A stretch of 8,155 bases of DNA, from positions 1 to 8,155 of the forward strand of contig JAFZRG010000024.1 of assembly GCA_017619985.1 (NCBI GenBank), in the 5' to 3' direction. Positions within the stretch are counted from its first letter, which is position 1. Each line of letters begins with the position of its first letter. The DNA comes from Bacillota bacterium (GTDB lineage Bacteria > Bacillota > Clostridia > Peptostreptococcales > Anaerovoracaceae). Position numbers and translations under genes: made by a program. Of this stretch, positions 1 through 5,144 are shown piece by piece. The notes beneath the pieces were generated by a model, which had not been told where the DNA came from, ran no database searches, and saw only the letters and a program-made list of their open reading frames with translations.

Positions 1-434
1 GTCGTCGTGCTGGCCATGCCGATGAGCGTCGTCGGGGCCATCTGTCCGCCGGTCATGCCGTAGGTGGAGTTGTTGACCAGGATAGCGACGAAGTTCTCGC
101 CGCGGTTGGCCGCGTTCAGCGTCTCAGCGAGGCCGATGGCCGCGAGATCGCCGTCGCCCTGGTACGTGAAGACGAGTTTATCCGGCGCGCAGCGGCAGGC
201 TCCCGTGGCAGCCGCAGCCGCCCTTCCGTGCGTCGCCGACGCGCAGTCCACGTCCAGGATGCGCTTGAACATGCCGCCGCATCCGACGGACGCGACCAGC
301 AGGGTGTTGTCCTGCAGGTCCATCTCCTGGATGACCTCCGCGATGATCTTACCGGCCACCGCGTGCAGGCAGCCCGGGCAATAGAAGGATGCGGGTTTGA
401 TGAGCGTCCTGGGTCTGGTATAGATCAGTTCCAT
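1..434 (-). CDS. 2-oxoacid:ferredoxin oxidoreductase beta subunit (TPP-binding), 5' part only
   Basis: This is the N-terminal 144 residues of the thiamine-pyrophosphate-binding subunit; the gene continues past the left window edge. The start is ATG at 434-432, one base after the TAA stop of the alpha-subunit gene, so the two are probably translationally coupled. Visible motifs are YCPGC (Cys19 and Cys22, the family's CPGC near the N-terminus), a TPP/Mg motif starting at GDGD (93-96) and closing with Asn121-Asn122, and the family block YGMTGGQMAPTT (125-136). Family knowledge: this subunit carries the TPP that decarboxylates the 2-oxo acid and passes electrons to the ferredoxin subunit. The neighbouring VorB-like alpha subunit suggests a branched-chain 2-oxo acid (Vor) or 2-oxoglutarate (Kor) enzyme. 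Substrate cannot be read from the sequence. A gamma subunit is expected downstream, outside the window. Confidence 0.93.
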   Translation of the reverse strand, partial: MELIYTRPRTLIKPASFYCPGCLHAVAGKIIAEVIQEMDLQDNTLLVASVGCGGMFKRILDVDCASATHGRAAAAATGACRCAPDKLVFTYQGDGDLAAIGLAETLNAANRGENFVAILVNNSTYGMTGGQMAPTTLIGMASTT

Positions 435-435
435 C

Positions 436-1506
436 TTACTTCGCCTCCTTTCCTTCGGCCATCGCTTTCAGCCGGTCGTACACCTCTTCCGTGATGATGA
501 ACTTGCCGCCGGAGTGGGTCAGGCTCTCGAGTTTTGCCCTGCCCTTCGTCGCCAGTTCGACATCCTCGATCATCTGAGCCGGGATGGACAGTTCCGCGAC
601 GAGGATGCCCTTCAGTTTTTCGTAGTTCAGCTTTTCGAAACTCGCCATGCAGAACGGGAACAGGGTGATGGGGCGGATCAGGCCGGCCCTGATGCCCTCG
701 GCGCGCAGCTGTTTGACCGCGTCCTTCGCGACCCGGCCCACGATGCCGTAGGCGCAGACCACGACTTCCGCGTCCTCGATCTCGTATTCCTCGACCATCA
801 CTTCGTTTTTGCGCCAGCCTTCGTACAGCTCCTCGAGCAGGCGGTTGAAGCCTTCGGAATGCTCGGGCGTGTAGTGGAACGTCGAGATGATGAGCTTGTC
901 CGGGTTGATGCACTGCGAAGCGTACGTCGTGAGTTTCTTCGGCGTCGCGTCGCGGAATTCAGGCAGTTCCACGGCTTCCATCATCGCGCCGATGCTGCCG
1001 TCCGGGCAGACCAGCATGGGCGCCTGGTATTCGTCGACCTTGATGAACGCTTTATACGTCAGGTCGACCGCTTCCTGCACCGTGGACGGTGCGTAGACGA
1101 TCAGCCTGTGGCCGCCGTGGCCCATGGCGCGGGTCACCTGGAAATAGTCCATCTGCGCGGCCTGGATCGAACCGACGCCGGGACCGCCTCTCGAGACGTT
1201 CACGATGACCGCCGGCAGCTGGCCCGCCGCCAGTGCAGATACCCCTTCGCTCTTCAGGCTCATGCCGGGTGAGGAGGAGCTCGTCATACAGCGGACGCCG
1301 ACAGCGGACGCGCCGAACAGCATCGAAACGGACGACACTTCGCTCTCGCCCTGCACGAATACGCCGCCCACCTCGGGCAGCCTTCTGGACATGTATTCGG
1401 GAAGTTCGTTCTGCGGCGTGATCGGATAGCCCGCGAAGAACCGGCAGCCGCCCCGAACGGCCGCTTCCGCGATGGCTTCCGTGCCTTTCATGAATTGCTT
1501 TGCCAT
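436..1506 (-). CDS. vorB: 2-oxoacid:ferredoxin oxidoreductase alpha subunit (VorB/KorA type)
   Basis: The product is 356 aa, the usual length for the stand-alone alpha subunit of four-subunit 2-oxoacid:ferredoxin oxidoreductases. It is the pyrimidine-binding half of the TPP site together with the transketolase C-terminal-like domain. Family blocks visible in order are GYPITPQNELPEYMSRRLPE (residues about 24-43), FVQGESE, the serine-rich MTSSSSPGMSLKSEG, NVSRGGPGVGSIQ, and GHGGHRLIVYAPSTVQE. The closest annotation I recall for this pattern is 3-methyl-2-oxobutanoate dehydrogenase subunit VorB, but KorA (2-oxoglutarate) proteins share these blocks, so the symbol is tentative. The start is ATG at 1506, with AAGGAG about 8 nt upstream. 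It lies 17 nt after the ferredoxin gene and 1 nt before the beta-subunit gene. The soluble cytoplasmic complex would form acyl-CoA, CO2 and reduced ferredoxin. Confidence 0.93.
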   Translation of the reverse strand: MAKQFMKGTEAIAEAAVRGGCRFFAGYPITPQNELPEYMSRRLPEVGGVFVQGESEVSSVSMLFGASAVGVRCMTSSSSPGMSLKSEGVSALAAGQLPAVIVNVSRGGPGVGSIQAAQMDYFQVTRAMGHGGHRLIVYAPSTVQEAVDLTYKAFIKVDEYQAPMLVCPDGSIGAMMEAVELPEFRDATPKKLTTYASQCINPDKLIISTFHYTPEHSEGFNRLLEELYEGWRKNEVMVEEYEIEDAEVVVCAYGIVGRVAKDAVKQLRAEGIRAGLIRPITLFPFCMASFEKLNYEKLKGILVAELSIPAQMIEDVELATKGRAKLESLTHSGGKFIITEEVYDRLKAMAEGKEAK

Positions 1507-1524
1507 AGCCGTTCTCCTTTCGCG

Positions 1525-1731
1525 CTAATCCCGGTACACCGAGATCGCCCCCTCCGGGCACATGATGGCGCACTGCATACAGGCGACGCATTCCTTGTCC
1601 GGATCGGGCTTTACGGTGAAGTAGCCCTTTTCGTTGGGCACGTCCCCGGGCCCCAGGATGCCGCGCGGGCATACGGGGAAGCAAAGCTCGCAGGCCTTGC
1701 AGTAGAAGGGATTCACTTCGATCTTACCCAT
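1525..1731 (-). CDS. 2x[4Fe-4S] ferredoxin subunit of the 2-oxoacid oxidoreductase (delta/KorD type)
   Basis: This 68-aa polyferredoxin has two complete cluster motifs: Cys11-x2-Cys14-x2-Cys17-x3-Cys21-Pro and Cys48-x2-Cys51-x2-Cys54-x3-Cys58-Pro. The spacing is typical of bacterial 8Fe ferredoxins. Position directly ahead of the alpha and beta subunits marks it as the electron-transfer subunit of that complex rather than a free ferredoxin. It should accept electrons from the TPP intermediate and pass them to the external ferredoxin. The start is ATG at 1731-1729. Its Shine-Dalgarno sequence AAGGAG (1744-1739 on the minus strand) overlaps the TAA stop of the upstream NTPase gene, which suggests coupled translation of the NTPase and the oxidoreductase. 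Confidence 0.95.
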   Translation of the reverse strand: MGKIEVNPFYCKACELCFPVCPRGILGPGDVPNEKGYFTVKPDPDKECVACMQCAIMCPEGAISVYRD

Positions 1732-1743
1732 AGATAGTCTCCT

Positions 1744-2448
1744 TTATGTTCCTGCCGGGTCGTAACCGAGCACCCGGTGTAAAAACGGATCGATGAGGAT
1801 GGCGGGAAGTTCTTCTCCGGGGCGCTGACCCGGTTTGCAGGCCTCCGCCAGAAACCCCGGCACCATGCGGTACTCCGGCTGCATGCCCAGGGGCTGCAGC
1901 AGCTCCGCCAGGCGCGCCAGTCCGTCCCGGTACTCTTCCGCCGTCGTCGCGGGACCCAGATAGGGGTTGGCGACCACGTGCAGATCTTCCAGATGACAGG
2001 CCCATTCAATGGCCGCCAGCGTCTGCGCGATGTGCTCCGTCGTATCCGAAAAGCTGCGGTACGGGTTGATCACGTACAGGCACAGAGCCCCGCACTCCCT
2101 GACGCTCTCCGCGAACTGGCCGGTATGCAGGGCGCCCATATAGCTGCCGCCCACGTCCATGACCACGCGCAGCACAGGATCCGCCAGGGATTCGTTCACC
2201 CCGTAGGGCATCAGCGGCGAATCCGCGTATTCGGGCTGGTCTGTGAGGGTCACGCCGTAGGCGCGAAGCGCATCGCCAGCGTCCCTCGCCCGCAGCAGCG
2301 GCTTCGTCTGATCCATGTCCAGGAAGCGCAGCGGTTCTTTCATCTCCCGCACGATCTGTGCCGCCAGGTTCATGGCCAGTTCGGTCTTGCCGCTGCCCGC
2401 CTCGCCCAGTACGACGATCTTCTTTTGCCGCAAAAAAACACGCTCCAC
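1744..2448 (-). CDS. P-loop NTPase of unknown function, first gene of the 2-oxoacid oxidoreductase operon
   Basis: I do not recognise a named family. From GTG at 2448 the product is 234 aa. It opens with a Walker A motif, GEAGSGKT (residues 15-22), right after a first beta strand (KIVVLG). It has an FLDMDQTKP segment (Asp44 and Asp46, a candidate second acidic/switch motif), a Walker B-like VVMDVGG (Asp98), and two strand ends in Asn-Pro (VINPYR, VVANPYLG) like the base-recognition Asn of SIMIBI-type NTPases. There is no membrane segment or signal peptide. The open frame extends to a TTG at 2457, but GAAAGGA (2464-2458) touches that TTG and sits 9 nt before GTG 2448, so I chose GTG. Being first in the operon, with a stop codon inside the ferredoxin's ribosome binding site, it may serve the oxidoreductase (maturation, Fe-S handling or regulation). 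That role is inference. Confidence 0.82.
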   Translation of the reverse strand: MERVFLRQKKIVVLGEAGSGKTELAMNLAAQIVREMKEPLRFLDMDQTKPLLRARDAGDALRAYGVTLTDQPEYADSPLMPYGVNESLADPVLRVVMDVGGSYMGALHTGQFAESVRECGALCLYVINPYRSFSDTTEHIAQTLAAIEWACHLEDLHVVANPYLGPATTAEEYRDGLARLAELLQPLGMQPEYRMVPGFLAEACKPGQRPGEELPAILIDPFLHRVLGYDPAGT

Positions 2449-2470
2449 GTTCCGCAATCCTTTCGCTTAC

Positions 2471-2499
2471 AGAATACTCCTTTTATACCCTTTAATCAA
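2471..2499 (-). promoter_or_regulatory. Candidate promoter of the NTPase/oxidoreductase operon
   Basis: On the minus strand TTGATT (2499-2494) and TATTCT (2476-2471) are separated by exactly 17 nt; each matches the sigma-A consensus at 4 of 6 positions. Transcription would begin near 2464, leaving almost no leader before the ribosome binding site, which is a point against it. A competing -10-like TATAAA lies at 2487-2482 but has no good -35. The divergent arrangement with the hydrolase gene requires a promoter in this interval for the leftward operon. Confidence 0.35.
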
Positions 2500-2527
2500 A
2501 TCGGAAGGACCGCACGGACCCGCGCCG

Positions 2528-2536
2528 TGGTACAAT
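2528..2536 (+). promoter_or_regulatory. Extended -10 promoter of the gamma-Glu-GABA hydrolase-like gene
   Basis: TGG followed by TACAAT (2531-2536) forms an extended -10 element (TGnTATAAT with one mismatch), 46 nt before the start codon. No good -35 is visible; AGGACC (2506-2511) is weak and 19 nt away. Extended -10 promoters often tolerate this. The following stretch to 2570 is A-rich and precedes a strong ribosome binding site. Confidence 0.55.
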
Positions 2537-2581
2537 AAAGAAAACAGTCAAAAACGCTTTTATCATAGAAAGGAGCACCCT

Positions 2582-3295
2582 ATGAGACCTTTGATCGGAG
2601 TATTTGCCCACGCGCCGCGGGAAAACGTCACCTTCGCGGTCCAGACCTGCCCGGAGACCTACCTGATGGCGCTGCAGAACGCCGGCGCGGACCCCGTCAT
2701 CCTGCCTGTCTACGACGACGAAGAGGCGCTTTCGCGCTACGTGCAGCTGTGCGACGGCTTCGTGCTTCCCGGCGGCATCGACGTCAACCCCCTCACCTAC
2801 GGCGAGGATCCGCATCCCCGGCTGCAGGGCAACCGGCTGGACTTCGACGAGTGCGAGCTGCGGCTGATCCCGCTCATCCTGGCATCGAAAAAGCCCCTGC
2901 TGGGCATCTGCAGAGGCTGCCAGATCCTGAACGTGGCGTTCGGCGGCACGCTGTACCAGGACATCGTTTCGCAGCACGAAGGCGCGCTGGGTCATTCCCA
3001 GACGGAGATCCGGCTCGGAGCGCCATGCCACAGGATCCGGATCGAAGAAGGTTCGGTCCTGGCGGAGCTGTACGGCTCCGAACTGCTCGTCAACAGCTTC
3101 CATCACCAGGCGGTGAAGGACCTCGGCAAGGGCCTGAAGGTGACCGCCAGAGCTTACGACGGCATCATCGAAGCCTATGAGGCGCCGGAGTATCCCTTCG
3201 TCCTCGGCGTGCAGTGGCATCCCGAGCAGGAGACGAACGCGGACAGAAAGGCCGTACTGCCTATCTTCAAGAGATTCGTGGACGCCTGCAGATAG
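2582..3295 (+). CDS. Gamma-glutamyl-gamma-aminobutyrate hydrolase family protein (class I GATase-like, peptidase C26)
   Basis: The 237-aa cytoplasmic hydrolase has the class I glutamine amidotransferase fold. Motifs in order are DGFVLPGGIDVNP (58-70, oxyanion-side loop), the nucleophile elbow GICRGCQ with catalytic Cys110, NSFHHQAV (171-178), and the terminal GVQWHPEQ carrying His213 and Glu215, completing a Cys-His-Glu triad. This pattern matches the PuuD-like family, which cleaves gamma-glutamyl amides such as gamma-glutamyl-GABA. Many Firmicutes members have no proven substrate, and no other putrescine-pathway (Puu) gene is present here, so the exact substrate is open. The frame is open further upstream, but ATG 2582 has GAAAGGAG 6 nt before it and begins at the first beta strand (PLIGVFAH), giving the usual family length. 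It appears monocistronic, since a new promoter starts 9 bp after its stop. Confidence 0.93.
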   Translation: MRPLIGVFAHAPRENVTFAVQTCPETYLMALQNAGADPVILPVYDDEEALSRYVQLCDGFVLPGGIDVNPLTYGEDPHPRLQGNRLDFDECELRLIPLILASKKPLLGICRGCQILNVAFGGTLYQDIVSQHEGALGHSQTEIRLGAPCHRIRIEEGSVLAELYGSELLVNSFHHQAVKDLGKGLKVTARAYDGIIEAYEAPEYPFVLGVQWHPEQETNADRKAVLPIFKRFVDACR

Positions 3296-3311
3296 ACCGC
3301 CTCTTGCGGTC
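3295..3311. repeat. Perfect inverted repeat at the hydrolase stop codon, overlapping the next promoter's -35
   Basis: GACCGC, a 5-nt loop CTCTT, then GCGGTC forms a perfect 6-bp inverted repeat. It begins on the last base of the hydrolase stop codon and its right arm shares bases with the -35 hexamer TTGCGG (3304-3309). It has no following T tract, so it is a poor intrinsic terminator. It could be a weak 3'-end hairpin for the hydrolase mRNA, an operator at the ABC-F promoter, or chance. Confidence 0.4.
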
Positions 3312-3332
3312 ACGCCCCGCGCGGGATATAAT
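3304..3332 (+). promoter_or_regulatory. Sigma-A-type promoter of the ABC-F gene
   Basis: TTGCGG (3304-3309) and a perfect TATAAT (3327-3332) are spaced by 17 nt, the optimum. The predicted start site is near 3339. This puts transcription start about 220 nt before the ABC-F start codon and creates a long structured leader. It is the best promoter in the window. Confidence 0.75.
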
Positions 3333-3373
3333 AAAAGCAACTTCATTCTCAGAGAAAGCACAACAGGTGAGCG

Positions 3374-3385
3374 ATGCGCAGATAG
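3374..3385 (+). CDS. Candidate three-codon upstream ORF (Met-Arg-Arg) in the ABC-F leader
   Basis: ATG CGC AGA TAG encodes Met-Arg-Arg. It is preceded by AGGTGA (3365-3370), a 6-base match to the anti-Shine-Dalgarno region of 16S rRNA; the AGG core ends 6 nt before the ATG, a workable spacing. It sits just ahead of leader hairpin 1, about 35 nt after the predicted start site. Leader peptides of macrolide-inducible genes such as ermD and msr(A) contain an N-terminal or internal Met-Arg-Leu stalling motif. This peptide only shares Met-Arg, so the analogy is weak. It could also be chance. Confidence 0.3.
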   Translation: MRR

Positions 3386-3446
3386 GACATTTGATTTGGA
3401 TCATGTGAACGTACCACTCGAGAGGCCTTCCGGGCCTTGGTTTCGC

Positions 3447-3497
3447 ATGCCGGATCAGATGACCCCCGAAAGCCCTCCTGTTGACCGAGATCAATAG
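3447..3497 (+). CDS. Candidate 16-codon upstream ORF in the ABC-F leader
   Basis: ATG at 3447 opens a 16-aa frame, MPDQMTPESPPVDRDQ, ending in TAG 13 nt before the terminator stem. It spans the proposed antiterminator strand (3450-3465), so a ribosome here would block the antiterminator and favour termination, while a ribosome halted elsewhere could have the opposite effect. It contains a Pro-Pro pair, a known slow step for ribosomes. Against it, no convincing ribosome binding site precedes the ATG (only TTGG 6 nt upstream), and the frame is merely the tail of a longer out-of-frame opening that runs through the hydrolase gene. Confidence 0.25.
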   Translation: MPDQMTPESPPVDRDQ

Positions 3498-3510
3498 CGG
3501 TGTTTGTTTG

Positions 3511-3541
3511 GGTCTGTTCCGGCTGCGGAGCAGACCTTTTT
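3511..3541 (+). terminator. Intrinsic terminator (attenuator) just upstream of the ABC-F start codon
   Basis: The 5' arm GGTCTGTTCCG (3511-3521), tetraloop GCTG (3522-3525) and 3' arm CGGAGCAGACC (3526-3536) make an 11-bp stem with a single G-U pair and no mismatch, followed directly by TTTTT (3537-3541). It lies inside the leader, 200 nt downstream of the promoter and 19 nt before the ATG, so it can only act as a premature terminator for the ABC-F transcript. It is too far (215 nt), and beyond a new promoter, to be the simple terminator of the hydrolase gene. Confidence 0.88.
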
Positions 3542-3560
3542 ACTGCGAGGTGACACCGAT

Positions 3561-5144
3561 ATGCTTCAAGTACAGCATCTGACCATACATCATATCCGGG
3601 ACCTGCGGACGATCCTGGACGACTTTTCCTGCACGCTGAACGCCGGCGACAAAGCCGTGATCATCGGGGAGGAAGGCAACGGCAAATCGACGCTTCTGAA
3701 GTGGATCTTCCGCCCGGAGCTGATCGAGGATTACGCGGAAGCGGAAGGCATCTGCGTCAAAGGCAGCGAGCGCCTGGCCTATCTGCCGCAGCAGCTGCCG
3801 GAGGAGGACGCGGCCCGTACCGTCTATGAATTCTTCGCGGAGGAACCGCTGTTTTCGGATGCCGCGCCGCACAGGCTGGCGAAACTGGCCGCTTCTTTGG
3901 GCCTGCCGTCCGACGTCTTTTACAGCGACCAGCTCATGGGTACGCTTTCGGGCGGTGAAAAGGTCAAGACGCAGCTGGCCCGGCTTCTGCTCGCGGAACC
4001 GACCGCCCTCTTGCTCGACGAACCTTCCAACGATATCGACATCCGCACGCTGGAGTTTCTGGAGCGGGTCATCCGGGACTTTTCCGGCATCGTCCTCTTC
4101 ATCTCGCACGACGAGACTCTGATCGAGCGGACCGCCAATATGGTGATCCATCTCGAGCAGGTCCACCGCAAGCAGCAGTGCCGCCACACCGTCGCGCGCA
4201 TGGGCTACCGGGACTATGCGGAAAAGCGCCTGAACGCCTTCGAAAAGCAGGCGCAGCAGGCACAGAGCGATCTGCGCAAGAAGCGGATCCGCGACGAAAA
4301 ATACCGGAGGATCCTGCAGAGCGTGGACCGCGCGCAGAGGACGATCAACCACGCAGGCAGAGACAATCCGGACCCGATGCAGGCTGCAAGAAATCTCAAG
4401 GACAAGATGCACACCGTCAAATCCTTAAAGAAGCGCTTCGAGCGCGAAGACGCGCAGATGACGGAAAAACCCGTACAGGAAGCCGCCATCGACTTTACGC
4501 TGGGCGAAAACGCGACGCCCATCCCGGCAGGCAAGACCGTGCTGGACTTCGAGCTGCCCGAACTCCTTGCGGCGGACGGCAGCAGGCTGCTCGCCAAAAA
4601 CATCCGCCTGCTGGTGCGCGGACCCGAAAAGGTCTGCATCACCGGCGACAACGGCTGCGGCAAGACGACGCTGCTGAAGGCGATCTGGGAACAATTGAAA
4701 AGCCGCACGGATATCCGCGCGGCATATATGCCTCAGAATTATGAAGATCTTCTGGATCCGGACCAGCTGCCGGTCGACGCGATCTGCACCCGCGGTGACG
4801 CTGAAGAGCGCACGATGGTGCGCACGTATCTCGGCGCGCTCCGCTTTACGACGGCGGAGATGGAGCACCCGGTCAGGGCGCTTTCCGGGGGTCAGCAGGC
4901 GAAGATCTTCCTGCTGCGGCTCAATCTGTCGGGAGCGAACGTGCTGCTCCTCGATGAACCCACCAGAAACTTCTCGCCTCTGTCGGGTCCGGTCATCCGG
5001 CGCATGCTGTCGGCCTTTCCGGGCGCGATCCTCAGCGTATCGCACGACCGCAAATACATCGAAGAAGTCTGCGGCACCGTGCTGGAGCTGACGGAGGGCG
5101 GGTTGGTGCAGCGCTTTAATCCAGCGCTGCCTTCAGGAAGGTGA
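3561..5144 (+). CDS. ABC-F family ATPase, probable ribosome-protection type
   Basis: The 527-aa soluble protein has two ABC ATPase domains and no membrane segments, the ABC-F layout. NBD1 has Walker A GEEGNGKST (36-44), LSGGE (129-133), Walker B LLLDEPSND with Glu154, and SHDE (182-185). The linker (about 216-297) is rich in Lys/Arg and Gln: a long helix, a turn near NHAGRDNPDPM (263-273), then a second helix ending KSLKKRFERED. In this family it reaches the ribosomal P-site tRNA and peptidyl-transferase region. NBD2 has Walker A GDNGCGKTT (362-370), LSGGQ (441-445), Walker B LLLDEP with Glu466 and SHDR (494-497), but TRNFSPLSGP follows where most ABC-Fs have TNHLD. There is no C-terminal extension. 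The start is ATG 3561 with GAGGTG 8 nt upstream; an upstream TTG at 3504 would read through the terminator and is rejected. The attenuated leader suggests drug-inducible ribosome protection; the resistance spectrum cannot be inferred. Confidence 0.9.
   Translation: MLQVQHLTIHHIRDLRTILDDFSCTLNAGDKAVIIGEEGNGKSTLLKWIFRPELIEDYAEAEGICVKGSERLAYLPQQLPEEDAARTVYEFFAEEPLFSDAAPHRLAKLAASLGLPSDVFYSDQLMGTLSGGEKVKTQLARLLLAEPTALLLDEPSNDIDIRTLEFLERVIRDFSGIVLFISHDETLIERTANMVIHLEQVHRKQQCRHTVARMGYRDYAEKRLNAFEKQAQQAQSDLRKKRIRDEKYRRILQSVDRAQRTINHAGRDNPDPMQAARNLKDKMHTVKSLKKRFEREDAQMTEKPVQEAAIDFTLGENATPIPAGKTVLDFELPELLAADGSRLLAKNIRLLVRGPEKVCITGDNGCGKTTLLKAIWEQLKSRTDIRAAYMPQNYEDLLDPDQLPVDAICTRGDAEERTMVRTYLGALRFTTAEMEHPVRALSGGQQAKIFLLRLNLSGANVLLLDEPTRNFSPLSGPVIRRMLSAFPGAILSVSHDRKYIEEVCGTVLELTEGGLVQRFNPALPSGR
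5108..5130. other. Perfect 8-bp hairpin at the overlapping convergent gene ends
   Basis: GCAGCGCT (5108-5115), loop TTAATCC (5116-5122) and AGCGCTGC (5123-5130) form a perfect, GC-rich inverted repeat. The loop holds the stop codon of the minus-strand SLH gene, and the element lies inside the last codons of the ABC-F gene. Neither strand has a T tract after it, so it is not a standard intrinsic terminator. The two coding regions overlap by 29 bp (5116-5144), so no conventional terminator fits between them; this hairpin may partly serve both transcripts. Confidence 0.45.

Larger units (their letters stand above)
3340..3560 (+). promoter_or_regulatory. Structured attenuator leader RNA of the ABC-F gene
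   Basis: The 221-nt non-coding leader holds several mutually exclusive pairings that can be drawn by eye. Hairpin 1 is TGAT-TTGG-ATCA (3392-3403), extended by ACA/TGT across a TT bulge. Hairpin 2 is AGGCC-TTCCG-GGCCT (3423-3437), extendable by ACCA (3413-3416) with TGGT (3438-3441). Hairpin 3 pairs GGTTTCG (3439-3445) with CGAAAGCC (3467-3474) with one bulged G, and shares bases with extended hairpin 2. An antiterminator pairing joins CCGGA-T-CAGA-TGA-CCC (3450-3465) to GGG-TCTG-T-TCCGG (3510-3522): 12 pairs, one mismatch, one 3-nt bulge. The last pairing competes directly with the terminator at 3511-3541. Family knowledge: several antibiotic-resistance ABC-F genes (vmlR in Bacillus subtilis, lmo0919 in Listeria) are controlled by such leaders. 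The trigger here is not known. Confidence 0.7.

Noticed and set aside
514..1272. A 252-codon open frame on the plus strand
   Set aside because: It is wholly antisense to the clearly identified alpha-subunit gene, has no recognisable motif, and has an Arg/Asp/His/Val-rich composition typical of antisense frames in GC-rich DNA.
3313..3325. GC-rich palindrome CCCGCGCGGG between -35 and -10 as an operator
   Set aside because: It is short and of low complexity in a GC-rich genome, with no second copy in the window.
2492..3361. A 289-codon open frame on the minus strand opposite the hydrolase gene
   Set aside because: It is antisense to a gene with a full catalytic triad, has no family features, and would run across the divergent promoter region.
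3403..3408. ATG-TGA start-stop in the ABC-F leader as a regulatory element
   Set aside because: It lacks a ribosome binding site at a proper distance and lies within hairpin 1; a six-base coincidence is expected by chance.
3504..3560. N-terminal extension of the ABC-F protein from TTG 3504
   Set aside because: It would translate through the terminator hairpin, has no ribosome binding site, and the extra residues are unlike the family. ATG 3561 has a good ribosome binding site and starts at the first beta strand of NBD1.
3540..4412. Long minus-strand open frame opposite the ABC-F gene
   Set aside because: It is antisense to the first ATPase domain and linker, with no motif and a low-complexity composition.
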